Shown here: positions 1-8,015 of the stretch, piece after piece
Layout: each line of letters opens with the position of its first letter
Numbering within the stretch: the stretch's first letter is position 1
Origin: Streptomyces cupreus
GTDB taxonomy: Bacteria; Actinomycetota; Actinomycetes; Streptomycetales; Streptomycetaceae
DNA: 64,000 nucleotides
Direction: 5' to 3'
Assembly (NCBI RefSeq): GCF_014257025.1
Contig: NZ_JACMSF010000007.1
Coordinates: forward strand, 1-64,000
Program-made: the position numbers and the translations under genes
Notes under the pieces: model-generated
Seen by the model: the letters and a program-made list of their open reading frames with translations, nothing else
Told to the model about the DNA's origin: nothing
The model's database searches: none

Positions 1-1602
1 GTCCGCGGCGTGTGTGCTGTCCGGGGGTCGGTGCGCCTCTGCCCCCGTGTAGTCCGGGGGTCGGTGCGCCTCCGCGGCGGCGGTGCTGTCCCCGAGCCGG
101 TCTGCCTCCGTGCCCGTGTCGTCCTGGGCCGGTATCGCTGTCGGTGGTGGCTCCGGCAAGCGCATGCGCCCCCGCAGGCTGGGTGCCGTAAGGGCGAGTA
201 CCACCGGGTCCGTCGCGATGACCTGGTCGTCCGGCACGCCACGCGCGCGTGCCGCCGCCAGCGCTGCCAGCGCCGTGCCCGCGGCCGTGCGTCCCGTCGG
301 TGCCTCGCGCAGCAGCGCGCCCGCGAGGGCCTCCTGGGCGTGCAGTGACACCAGGGCCAGGCGGGTCCAGCGCAGCTCGTCGGCCAGGGCGGTCGCCGAG
401 AGGCCGGTCGGCGCCGGCACCTCGGCCAGTCTGCGGTCGATGTCCGCCACCAGGTCCGTCGCCAGTCCCGGCAGCGCGGCCCCGAGCCGCCCCACCCGCC
501 AGGCCGCCGCGAGCCTGCGCGCCCCCGGCGCCGGATTGAGCAGTGCCAGCCACCGGTGCTTCGGCGGCACCGCGCCGAGCAGCCGCAGATCACCGGCGGC
601 GCGCCCGCCGACCGTCGTCACCACGGGCGCCGTCCGCAGCAGTCGGCGCGGCGCGGTGCCGCCGATGTCCAGCGCGGCGGCGAGACCGCGGGCCATCGGC
701 GTCACCCACAGGTCCTCCTCCAGTGGCTGGAGCTGGTCCGGCAGCGTCTCGGCGACCGGCCCCGGCCCCAGCAGCCGCGCCCCGCGCGCGGGACGCACCG
801 CCATCGCCGTGATCGGGCGGCTCTGGAACAGCCACAGCCGACCTTCCGCGTCGAACCCGAACTCGATGTCCTGCGGCCCGCCGAACACCCGCCGGGCCCG
901 CCGCGCGAGCCGGGAAAGACCGAACAGCTCGCTCCTGGTGAGCAGCGCGTCCGTCTCCGCGGGCTCGGTGCGCAGCACCCGCCCGCGTCCGCTCAACCAG
1001 TAGTTGGTGCCCGCCTGCGCACCGCTGACCAGACTGTCCGGGCCGCCGCGCACCGCGCTCACCAGCATCCGGTCCGCCCGCCCCTCGACGGGATCGGCAC
1101 CGAACATCACCCCGCCGACACGGGCGGTGAGCATCGGCTGGACGAGCACCGCCATCGGCGCGGTGGACCCGTCCGGCATCCGCGCCGAGTCCAGCACGGT
1201 CCGTACGGCCGCACGGAAGTCCCGCCAGCCGTGCACATCGATCACCGAGGCGAACTGGCCCGCCAGCGAGGACTCCTCCGTGTCCTCCTGCGGCGAGGAG
1301 GACCGCACGACCAGCGGGCGGCTGCCGCCGTCGGACAGTGTTTGCCACGCGAGGCGCAGGGAACTCGGGTCGCCCTCTGCCTTGTAGGGGATCACGAAGC
1401 CCGGGAGCACCGGCAGCCCGGCACGGGCCGCGCGGGCGAGATTCGCGGCCTTGGACCCGGCGCGGGCCGGGACGGCGGCAAGGGGCTGCTCCAGTGCGAC
1501 AGTGGCCGGCCCGTACGTCTGCACCAGACCGAGGGCCACCTCGCCCCGTGGCTCTTCCCCGTCGCGCGCACCTTCTCCGTGACGTTCATCGAGCGTCGTC
1601 AT
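1..1602 (-). CDS. PEP/pyruvate-binding domain protein (C-terminus outside window)
   Basis: The first 534 residues of a protein whose C-terminal part lies beyond base 1. Residues about 40-65 (GSKAANLARAARAGLPVLPG) match the start of the ATP-grasp PEP/pyruvate-binding domain of pyruvate phosphate dikinase, PEP synthase and rifampin phosphotransferase. Further motifs are VVRSSSPQEDTEESSLAGQF, VLVQPMLTARVGGVMFGADP and the domain end DIEFGFDAEGRLWLFQSRPIT split by its last residue. ATG at 1602 follows GGAGGG by six bases. The expected phosphohistidine domain would lie outside the window, so the reaction cannot be assigned. It follows mocR on the same strand after 197 bases in which I see no convincing promoter. 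The visible C-terminal part carries a short duplicated EAHRPPD linker. Confidence 0.8.
   Translation of the reverse strand, partial: MTTLDERHGEGARDGEEPRGEVALGLVQTYGPATVALEQPLAAVPARAGSKAANLARAARAGLPVLPGFVIPYKAEGDPSSLRLAWQTLSDGGSRPLVVRSSSPQEDTEESSLAGQFASVIDVHGWRDFRAAVRTVLDSARMPDGSTAPMAVLVQPMLTARVGGVMFGADPVEGRADRMLVSAVRGGPDSLVSGAQAGTNYWLSGRGRVLRTEPAETDALLTRSELFGLSRLARRARRVFGGPQDIEFGFDAEGRLWLFQSRPITAMAVRPARGARLLGPGPVAETLPDQLQPLEEDLWVTPMARGLAAALDIGGTAPRRLLRTAPVVTTVGGRAAGDLRLLGAVPPKHRWLALLNPAPGARRLAAAWRVGRLGAALPGLATDLVADIDRRLAEVPAPTGLSATALADELRWTRLALVSLHAQEALAGALLREAPTGRTAAGTALAALAAARARGVPDDQVIATDPVVLALTAPSLRGRMRLPEPPPTAIPAQDDTGTEADRLGDSTAAAEAHRPPDYTGAEAHRPPDSTHAAD
19..72 (-). repeat. Duplicated 21-base coding repeat
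   Basis: Two identical 21-base copies at 19-39 and 52-72, 33 bases (11 codons) apart, each encoding EAHRPPD in the linker of the PEP-binding protein. A short in-frame duplication, probably a flexible hinge. Confidence 0.7.
240..251. repeat. Dispersed palindrome CACGCGCGCGTG, copy 1
   Basis: Perfect 12-base palindrome of alternating pyrimidine and purine. It lies inside the PEP-binding gene, where it encodes part of ARARGV with codons GCA CGC GCG CGT GGC; GCA is rare in this window. The same 12-mer recurs five more times (see findings). Confidence 0.7.
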
Positions 1603-1799
1603 CGAGCACCCTCCAGGACCGGCCGCCAACAGGGGGGACGCGCGGGGTGGACCCTGCGCCTGACGGCGGAACGAAGGATGGGACGGACCACCGCCGAACC
1701 GTGTGGACACGACAGCGGTACGCCTCCTGCTCCGATGATCCCACTGCTGTTCCGATCCATGTAGCCCGGAAGCTACTTTTCGGACACACCGGAGAAGAT

Positions 1800-3254
1800 T
1801 TACGGATCCGGAAAAGTTGCGCAGAGGGCGTCCAGGGCCGCCGTGTAGGCATGCTCGGAGGGAGCCGCATAGCCGACGACCAGGCCGTCATGCGCCGGTA
1901 CGGCCCTCTCCACGGCTTCCGGATGCCGGAACGCGGCGAGCCCGTCCAGGGCAACGCCGAGCTGCTCGGCCCGCGCGACGGTGGCCGCCTCGGTCCCCGG
2001 TGGCAGCCGCAGCACCGCGTGCAGCCCGGCCGCCACCCCAGTGACCTCGATGTGCGGCGCCCGCTCGGCGAGCGCCGCGACGAGCCGGTCCCGGCGACCC
2101 CGGTACCGCTGCCGCATGCGCCGCACATGACGGTCGTAGGACCCACGCGTGAGGAAGTCGGCGAGGCAGAGCTGGTCGAGCAAGCTCGCCCAGGCCTCCC
2201 GCTCGCCCTTGGCCGCGAGCACGCCCTCGACGTACTCCTCGGGCAGGACCATCCAGCCCAGGCGGACCGCCGGGGACAGGCTCTTGCTGACCGAGCCGAT
2301 GAAGATCACCCGCTCGGGGTCGAGGCCCTGCACGGCCCCGACGGGCTTGCGGTCGTAGCGGAACTCCCCGTCGTAGTCGTCCTCCACGATCACCGCGCCA
2401 CGCGCGCGTGCCCAGTCGATCACCGCGGCGCGGCGGCTCGCGTGCAGCGGGCCGCCGGTCGGGAACTGGTGCGCGGGCGTGAGCAGCACGCCCCGTTCGC
2501 GGCTGAGCCGGTCGACCCGGGCGCCGTGTTCGTCGAGGGGCAGCGGTACGGTCCGCACGCCCGCGCCGGTCAGCAGCTCCCGGTGGAAGGGCAGCCCGTA
2601 CGCCTCCACGGCCAGCGGGCCGCGCAGCACGCGCCCCTCGAAGAGCAGCCGCAGAGCGTGGGCGAAGCCGGAGCAGATCACGATCCGGCCCGGATCGCAG
2701 CGGACGCCACGCGCGCGTGCGAGGTACTCCGCGAGCGCCTCCCGCAGCTCGATGCGACCGGCCGGGTCGCCGGGTCCGAACACCTCGTTGGGCGCCTGCT
2801 GCACTGCCCGCCGATAGGAGGCGAGCCAGTCCGCGCGCGGGAAGCCCGACACGTCCGGGGTGCCCTGGCGCAGGTCGTGGCGCGGGCCACGCGCGCGTGG
2901 AGGGGTCCTACCGGGCGTGTTCCCGGCGTGGCGCGGCGGTACGGCGCTCCCCCACTGCCTGAAGGGCGTGGGAGGTATCCCCATGGCGACCCGGGTGCCC
3001 GAGCCCTGGCGGGCGGTCAGCCAGCCCTCGGCGACGAGCTCCGCGTACGCGTCGGCCACCGTGTTCCGGGCGACGCCCAGGTCGGCGGCGAGCGAGCGGT
3101 ACGGCGGCAGCCGCGTGCCGGGGGCGAGCCGGCCGCTGCGCACGGCGTCCCGCAGCGCGCGGATGAGGGCGGCGCGTCTGCCGCCCGGTCCCGACAGCTC
3201 CAGATGCAGATCGGTGCCGATCCGCTCCGCGGAATTGACCCATGATTCGGACAC
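1800..3254 (-). CDS. MocR/PdxR-type GntR regulator with aminotransferase domain
   Basis: A 484-residue regulator. Residues about 25-95 form a GntR winged helix (LAPGTRLPPYRSLAADLGVA, then NTVADAYAELVAEGWLTARQ). A fold-type I aminotransferase domain follows, with IVEDDYDGEFRYDR and the PLP-lysine region IFIGSVSKSLSPAVRLGWM. MocR proteins bind PLP and usually control vitamin B6, amino-acid or GABA genes next to them. It starts with GTG at 3254 and is divergent from an AhpD-like gene 47 bases away, its likeliest target besides itself. The PEP-binding gene lies downstream on the same strand. The gene contains three copies of CACGCGCGCGTG. Confidence 0.9.
   Translation of the reverse strand: MSESWVNSAERIGTDLHLELSGPGGRRAALIRALRDAVRSGRLAPGTRLPPYRSLAADLGVARNTVADAYAELVAEGWLTARQGSGTRVAMGIPPTPFRQWGSAVPPRHAGNTPGRTPPRARGPRHDLRQGTPDVSGFPRADWLASYRRAVQQAPNEVFGPGDPAGRIELREALAEYLARARGVRCDPGRIVICSGFAHALRLLFEGRVLRGPLAVEAYGLPFHRELLTGAGVRTVPLPLDEHGARVDRLSRERGVLLTPAHQFPTGGPLHASRRAAVIDWARARGAVIVEDDYDGEFRYDRKPVGAVQGLDPERVIFIGSVSKSLSPAVRLGWMVLPEEYVEGVLAAKGEREAWASLLDQLCLADFLTRGSYDRHVRRMRQRYRGRRDRLVAALAERAPHIEVTGVAAGLHAVLRLPPGTEAATVARAEQLGVALDGLAAFRHPEAVERAVPAHDGLVVGYAAPSEHAYTAALDALCATFPDP
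2399..2410. repeat. Palindrome CACGCGCGCGTG, copy 2
   Basis: Inside mocR, encoding ARARG (GCA CGC GCG CGT GGC). Confidence 0.7.
2708..2719. repeat. Palindrome CACGCGCGCGTG, copy 3
   Basis: Inside mocR, encoding ARARGV with the same five codons as copies 1 and 2. Confidence 0.7.
2888..2899. repeat. Palindrome CACGCGCGCGTG, copy 4
   Basis: Inside mocR, in the linker between the winged helix and the aminotransferase domain, encoding PRARG. Confidence 0.7.
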
Positions 3255-3301
3255 GAAAATGCACCCTACAGGGGGTCTTTCCGGGCCGTAGGTTATGAGG
3301 C
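3255..3301. promoter_or_regulatory. Divergent mocR / ahpD-like control region
   Basis: A 47-base gap between divergent starts. CCTAC (from 3265) and GTAGG (to 3292) form an inverted repeat that could be the MocR operator. TAGGTT at 3289-3294 resembles a -10 box and sits seven bases before the ATG at 3302, which has no ribosome site, so the rightward transcript may be leaderless. Inferred only. Confidence 0.4.
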
Positions 3302-3778
3302 ATGACGACGAACACGCTGGTCAATGCCAAGGCGCCCCGGATGAACTTCGCCAAGACCGCCCCGAAGGTCTTCCGCGCCCTCATCGGCTTCGACGCCGCC
3401 GCCCGCGAGGGCCTGGACCCGACGCTGGTCGAACTGGTCCAGATCCGCGCCTCGCTGCTCAACAACTGCGCGTACTGCCTCCATATGCACACCAACGACG
3501 CCCGCAAGGCAGGTGAGACCGAGGACCGGCTGCACATGGTGGCGGTCTGGCGGGAGGCCCGCCACTTCTTCACGGAGCGCGAGCAGGCGGCGCTGGCCCT
3601 GACGGAGGCGGTGACGCTGGTCTCCGCCGACGGTGTCCCGGACGCCGTCTACGCCGAGGCCGCGGCCCACTTCGACGAGCAGGAGCTGGCCCAGGTGCTG
3701 GCCCTGATCTTCACGATCAACACCTGGAACCGGGTGGCGCTGTCGACGGGGAAGGTGGCGGGGACGGACGAGCGGTAG
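3302..3778 (+). CDS. Carboxymuconolactone decarboxylase / AhpD-family protein
   Basis: A 158-residue protein of the AhpD/CMD family. The redox motif is at about residues 58-64 (NNCAYCLHMH), the CxxC-x3-H signature of alkylhydroperoxidase-like members. DPTLVELVQIRASLLNNCAY and the following helices match the CMD domain. Members reduce peroxides through the cysteine pair, often with a thioredoxin-like or mycothiol partner. It is divergent from a MocR regulator, a common pairing. The start is ATG 3302 without a clear ribosome site. Substrate unknown. Confidence 0.85.
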   Translation: MTTNTLVNAKAPRMNFAKTAPKVFRALIGFDAAAREGLDPTLVELVQIRASLLNNCAYCLHMHTNDARKAGETEDRLHMVAVWREARHFFTEREQAALALTEAVTLVSADGVPDAVYAEAAAHFDEQELAQVLALIFTINTWNRVALSTGKVAGTDER

Positions 3779-3789
3779 GCCCCCCGCGA

Positions 3790-5277
3790 CTACACGGCCA
3801 TCGGCCGGTCGTACGGCGATATCGGCGACGGCAGCCGCGAGCTCCCCGTCAGATGACGGTCGACGGCCGCGGCCACCGCCCGCCCCTCCGCGATCGCCCA
3901 CACGATCAGCGACTGGCCCCGGGCGGCGTCCCCCGCGGCGAACACACCGGGCACGTTGGTGGCGAAGCCGGTGTCCCGCGCGATCGTGCCGCGGGGCTCC
4001 AGCTCAAGGCCCAACTGCCCGATCAGCCCATCCTCCTGGTCGGGCCCGGAGAATCCGAGCGCCAGCAGCACCAGATCGGCCGGAACCGCCCGCCCGGTGC
4101 CCGGCAGGGGCCGACGGTTCGAGTCGACCTCGACCAGGTGCAGGGACCGTACACGCCCCTCCGCGTCCCCCGTGAAGCGGAGCGTCGACGCCGCGAACAG
4201 CCGCGCGTCCGCGTCCGCCGCGGGGGCGGTCCGCAGCTCCCGGGCCTCCTCGTGCGCCGCCGAGAGCCGGTAGATCTTGGGGTACGTCGGCCAGGGCTCG
4301 GCGTCCTCGTCGCGCTCGGCGCCGGGCCGGCCGTAGATGTCGAGCTGGGTCACGGACGCGGCGCCCTGCCTCACCGCCGTGCCCAGACAGTCGGCGCCGG
4401 TGTCCCCGCCGCCGACGATGACGACATGCTTCCCGGCGGCGGACATCGGCGATGTCTCGATATCGCCCTCGCACACCCGGTTGGCCAGCGGCAGATACTC
4501 CATGGCTTGCTGGATCCCGGCCAACTCCCGCCCGGGCACGTCCAGTTCACGCCACGCGGTGGCCCCGGTGGCGATCACCACGGCGTCGTAGCGCGTCCGC
4601 AGCTCCTCCGCCCCGATGTCCCGTCCGACCGCCGTGGACGTACGGAACTTGGTCCCCTCGGCCCGCATCTGCTCGATGCGCCGCTCCAGTTGGACCTTCT
4701 CCATCTTGAACTCGGGGATGCCGTACCGCATCAGCCCGCCGATCCGGTCGTCTCTCTCGAACACGGCGACCGTGTGCCCGGCCCGGGTCAGCTGCTGTGC
4801 CGCCGCGAGCCCCGCGGGCCCCGACCCGATCACCGCGACCGTACGCCCCGACAGCCGGTCCGGCGGCCGGGGCGGGGCGAACCCCAGCTCCCAGGCGCGG
4901 TCGGCGATGGCGCACTCGACGTTCTTGATGGTGACCGCGGGCTGGTTGATGGCGAGCACACATCCCGCCTCGCACGGCGCCGGGCACAACCGCCCGGTGA
5001 ACTCGGGGAAGTTGTTGGTGGCGTGCAGCCGGTCGGCGGCCGTCCGCCAGTCCTCCCGGGACACCAGATCGTTCCACTCGGGGATCAGATTGCCGAGCGG
5101 ACAGGCTTCGTGGCAGAAGGGGATGCCGCAGTCCATGCACCGGTCGGCCTGCTTGCTGACGATGGGCAGCAGCGCCCCGGGGACGTACACCTCGTCCCAG
5201 TCCCGGACCCGCTCCTCGACCGGCCGGCGGGGCCAGTCCTGGCGGGGCGTGGTCATGAATCCCTTGGGATCGGCCAT
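3790..5277 (-). CDS. gltD: Glutamate synthase small subunit-type NADPH oxidoreductase
   Basis: 495 residues. The N-terminal iron-sulfur domain has CMDCGIPFCHEACPLGNLIP at about residues 45-64 and LCPAPCEAGC near 95. FAD-binding GSGPAGLAAA is near 150 and NADPH-binding GGGDTGADCLGT near 290. GltD supplies electrons to the large subunit GltB for glutamate synthesis. ATG 5277 is chosen over the upstream frame because GGGAG lies seven bases before it and MADPKGF is the usual GltD start. No gltB is adjacent: flanking genes are the AhpD-like gene and a small membrane protein. It may act with a distant GltB or as a stand-alone GltD-like reductase. Confidence 0.9.
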   Translation of the reverse strand: MADPKGFMTTPRQDWPRRPVEERVRDWDEVYVPGALLPIVSKQADRCMDCGIPFCHEACPLGNLIPEWNDLVSREDWRTAADRLHATNNFPEFTGRLCPAPCEAGCVLAINQPAVTIKNVECAIADRAWELGFAPPRPPDRLSGRTVAVIGSGPAGLAAAQQLTRAGHTVAVFERDDRIGGLMRYGIPEFKMEKVQLERRIEQMRAEGTKFRTSTAVGRDIGAEELRTRYDAVVIATGATAWRELDVPGRELAGIQQAMEYLPLANRVCEGDIETSPMSAAGKHVVIVGGGDTGADCLGTAVRQGAASVTQLDIYGRPGAERDEDAEPWPTYPKIYRLSAAHEEARELRTAPAADADARLFAASTLRFTGDAEGRVRSLHLVEVDSNRRPLPGTGRAVPADLVLLALGFSGPDQEDGLIGQLGLELEPRGTIARDTGFATNVPGVFAAGDAARGQSLIVWAIAEGRAVAAAVDRHLTGSSRLPSPISPYDRPMAV

Positions 5278-5368
5278 GGCCGTCTCCCTTGTGTGCGGGG
5301 TGGGGCCGTGCGTCATCGGGCGGCACTCTTCCGGCCACGATACGTCTCATCAGCCCCTTGCGCTTCGC

Positions 5369-5848
5369 TCAGGTGAGGGCCAGCACGTAGGAGATCGCGG
5401 CGGCGGCCGAGGCGACCATGCGGACGTGGTTCCAGGCCGTCCACTCGCGCACGTACGTGGTCCAGAAAGCGGCGGCCTCGCGGGTGCCCGCCTCCATCTT
5501 CATCAGCGCGTCGTTGCGGGGCACGTTGGCGACCATGGTCACCCCGAACGCACCGAACAGATACAGCGCGCTGCCCAGCAGCAGCTCCACGGTCCCCTCG
5601 TCCGGCAACAGCACGAACGTCACCACGGCGAGAACGGCGCACAGCACCGCCGAGCCGAGGAACACGATCATGAAGGCGGGAGTCAGCGCCGCCACGTTGA
5701 TCGCCTGCATCGCCGCGACGCCCTGCGCGGGCGGCAGCGCGGCGAGCCCCTTCATCACGAAGGTGGAGAACGCGCAGAACACCCCGGCCGCCAGCCCGGT
5801 TCCCAGCCCACCCAGCACGGTCAGTACGAAGTACGGTCCCTCGATCAT
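5369..5848 (-). CDS. DUF1772-type small membrane protein
   Basis: A 159-residue protein with about four hydrophobic segments. NVPRNDAL and the tryptophan-rich C-terminal stretch (FWTTYVREWTAWNHVRM) are typical of the DUF1772 (anthrone oxygenase-like) family. ATG 5848 follows GGGGAG by about eight bases; a longer frame upstream to 5956 lacks a ribosome site and has no membrane character. Function not known; some relatives are anthrone oxygenases, most are unassigned. It lies 91 bases upstream of gltD on the same strand and could be cotranscribed. Confidence 0.75.
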   Translation of the reverse strand: MIEGPYFVLTVLGGLGTGLAAGVFCAFSTFVMKGLAALPPAQGVAAMQAINVAALTPAFMIVFLGSAVLCAVLAVVTFVLLPDEGTVELLLGSALYLFGAFGVTMVANVPRNDALMKMEAGTREAAAFWTTYVREWTAWNHVRMVASAAAAISYVLALT

Positions 5849-6007
5849 GACAATGTCAACTCCCCTGTCCCGCCGGGATCCTCCCCGGCACCACCCGTCA
5901 CCACAAGTGAAATCTCCGGCGGGGCCGCATCCCATGGCCGAGCGCCGCGCGGCCATAAGCGAGAGTCCAGGAGGTGTCGGGGCGGGCTCCAGGCGGGTGG
6001 GGCGCGC

Positions 6008-6703
6008 TCAGTCGGCCTCCGCCTCCGGCTCCCGCCAGCGCGTCAGCACCGTCTCCACCGCCGCCGCGATCTGCCGCCGGGCCTCGTGCCGCGGCACCCC
6101 GCTCATCAGCAACTGGTCGTACGGCGTGTCCATATGCCGTACCGACGCCACGACCGCCGAGATCACCGCCCCCTCGGACAGCGCCCGCCCCGCCGCGCTC
6201 CGGCCCACCCGTCCGCTGCCCCGCACCGAGGCGTGCGCCGCGGTCGCGGCCGCCCGGTCCGGCGGGCAGCCAGGGAACAGTCGCCGTATCTCCGCCGCGA
6301 ACGCCTCCGCGAACCGCGCGTCCTCGGCCGCCCTGCGCCCCGAGTCCCGCAGCCTCCGGCGCCGTCTGGCCTCGGCGTCCGCGAGGCACCGCTCCTCGGC
6401 CCTGGCCAGCCCTGCCTCCTCGACGAGGACGCCCTGCCGCTCGTAGCGCCCCTTGCGCCGGTTGAACCGCACGACCACAGCCGACAGCGCGCTCTCCTCC
6501 CGGGACCGGCGCGTCAGCGCGGTGTCGCCGCGCGGCAGGAAGACCAGGTGCCCGAGGTCCGCGCAGTCGAGGCACCGGGGCGTCCCGTCCTCCAGTACGA
6601 GCAGCGACAGCGGACCGCCCCGGCACTCCGCGCAGTGCCGTCGCCCGATCGGCTGGATCACGAGAAGTCCGCCGCGATGCGGGGGAGTTGCCAAGTGCTC
6701 CAT
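6008..6703 (-). CDS. DUF2293 domain protein with zinc-ribbon-like N-terminus
   Basis: 231 residues. The N-terminal part has two CxxC pairs, CAEC and CLDC, at about residues 23-45, suggesting one zinc site. A basic middle region follows ([19 protein letters not shown]), then a C-terminal domain with FPGCP, GSGRVGRSAAGRAL and YDQLLMSGVPRHEARRQI, which is the DUF2293 signature. ATG 6703 is preceded by GGAAAGGAA. Function unknown. It is divergent from a kinase-like gene 60 bases away. A short hairpin, ATGGCC/GGCCAT at 5934-5956, lies downstream. Confidence 0.75.
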   Translation of the reverse strand: MEHLATPPHRGGLLVIQPIGRRHCAECRGGPLSLLVLEDGTPRCLDCADLGHLVFLPRGDTALTRRSREESALSAVVVRFNRRKGRYERQGVLVEEAGLARAEERCLADAEARRRRRLRDSGRRAAEDARFAEAFAAEIRRLFPGCPPDRAAATAAHASVRGSGRVGRSAAGRALSEGAVISAVVASVRHMDTPYDQLLMSGVPRHEARRQIAAAVETVLTRWREPEAEAD

Positions 6704-6763
6704 ACGCGGTTCCTTTCCCCCGACGTGCACGAACACCACCCCACTCTCCGCCCCTGACGCATC

Positions 6764-7405
6764 ATGGGCCCTGTGCGACTCGAAGCGATCACCTGGGAAC
6801 GGCTCGTCGACCTCCTCGCCGAGCGGCTGCTCGACCTGAAGCCCGCCGACGGGAGCCCCTGGCCGCGCATCGCCTTCGACGGCGCCCCCGCGGCCCGCCC
6901 GGGTGACCTCGCGGAGCGCGTCGCCGAAGCCCTGCGCACCCGCGGCCGCCCCTCGCTGGTCGTCGGTGCCGAGGGCTTCCTGCGCCCCGCCTCCATCCGC
7001 CTGGAACACGGCCGGCAGGACGTGGAGGCGTACTACGATGGCTGGTTGGACACCGGCGCCCTGTGGCGCGAGGTCTTCGGCCCGCTCGAATCAGGCGGCG
7101 ACGGCCGTGTCCTGCCCGACCTGTGGGACCCGGCCACCGACCGAGCCACCCGTAGTTCGTATGTCCAACTCCCTCCTGGTGGCGTCCTGTTGATGCACGG
7201 CCCGCTGCTGCTGCGGCACTGGTTCCCCTTCGACCTGTCCGTCCACGTCCTCCTCTCCCCGGGCGCCCTGCGCCGCCGTACTCCCGAACCCGACCACTGG
7301 ACCCTCCCCGCCTTCGCGCGCTACGAGGACGAGACCGACCCGGCCGGCACCGCCGACGTCCTGGTCCGTGCCGACGACCCCCGGCACCCGGCCTGGAGCG
7401 GCTGA
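6764..7405 (+). CDS. Uridine kinase-like protein with a degenerate P-loop
   Basis: 213 residues resembling proteins annotated as uridine kinases in streptomycetes: an N-terminal strand (PRIAFDGAPAARPGDLAERV), then YYDGWLDTGALWREV, HGPLLLRHWFPFDLSVHVLL and the terminal ADVLVRADDP. In functional kinases the first strand is followed by a glycine-rich GxxGxGK[S/T] loop; here no lysine is present, so ATP binding is doubtful. ATG 6764 has no ribosome site; GTG 6776 is an alternative. Nucleoside kinase activity should not be assumed. Confidence 0.6.
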   Translation: MGPVRLEAITWERLVDLLAERLLDLKPADGSPWPRIAFDGAPAARPGDLAERVAEALRTRGRPSLVVGAEGFLRPASIRLEHGRQDVEAYYDGWLDTGALWREVFGPLESGGDGRVLPDLWDPATDRATRSSYVQLPPGGVLLMHGPLLLRHWFPFDLSVHVLLSPGALRRRTPEPDHWTLPAFARYEDETDPAGTADVLVRADDPRHPAWSG

Positions 7406-7409
7406 CCAG

Positions 7410-7428
7410 GGGACCTGGCCGAGGTCCC
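7410..7428 (+). terminator. Hairpin after the kinase-like gene
   Basis: GGGACCT and AGGTCCC around a five-base loop, just after the stop codon. No T run, as usual for high-GC actinobacteria. Confidence 0.45.
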
Positions 7429-7531
7429 GTCCTGGAGGTGCGGTCGCTGTCCGGCGCGGCGAGAATGTAGGGCGCCGGGACTAGCGGTGCGCCCTGCGCC
7501 GCGCCGGCCGTCCGGCATCGGGAGGTACCCC

Positions 7532-7960
7532 ATGACCACTGCCGGAGACATCATGCACCGCGGAGCACAGTGGATCCCGGCGCACGAGACGCTGGACCGG
7601 GCCGCCCAGATGATGCGCGACCTCGGCGTCGGAGCCCTGCCCATCAGCGACTCGAACGAACGCCTCTGCGGCATCCTCACCGACCGCGACATCGTCGTCG
7701 GCTGCGTGGCCATGGGACACGACCCGGCCAAGGTCACCGCCGGCGAGATGGCCCAGGGGACCCCGCGCTGGATCGAGGCGGACGCCGACGTCGGCGATGT
7801 GCTCAGGGAGATGCAGGAGCACCAGATCCGCAGGCTCCCCGTCATCGAGAACAAGCGCCTGGTCGGCATGATCAGCGAGGCCGACCTGGCCCAGCACCTG
7901 ACCGAGGAGCAGATCGGCTCCTGGGCCGAGAGCGTCTACGCCAGGACCCCGTCGCGCTGA
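7532..7960 (+). CDS. Two-CBS-domain protein
   Basis: 142 residues made of two CBS domains: GDIMHRGAQWIPAHETLDRA to LTDRDIVV, and a second ending RRLPVIENKRLVGMISEADL. CBS pairs bind adenosyl ligands such as AMP or ATP and usually sense energy state. No attached enzyme or DNA-binding part is present. GGGAGG seven bases before ATG 7532 fixes the start. Such stand-alone CBS proteins are common in streptomycetes, generally without an assigned partner. Confidence 0.85.
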   Translation: MTTAGDIMHRGAQWIPAHETLDRAAQMMRDLGVGALPISDSNERLCGILTDRDIVVGCVAMGHDPAKVTAGEMAQGTPRWIEADADVGDVLREMQEHQIRRLPVIENKRLVGMISEADLAQHLTEEQIGSWAESVYARTPSR

Positions 7961-7969
7961 GGGCCTGCC

Positions 7970-8007
7970 CCGCGTCCCCGGCCGTTCGCCCGCCGCCGGG
8001 GACGCGG
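7970..8007. terminator. Bidirectional terminator between CBS gene and corA
   Basis: Thirteen-base perfect stem (CCGCGTCCCCGGC with its complement) and a twelve-base loop between two convergent genes. Confidence 0.75.
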
Positions 8008-8015
8008 TCGCGCCG

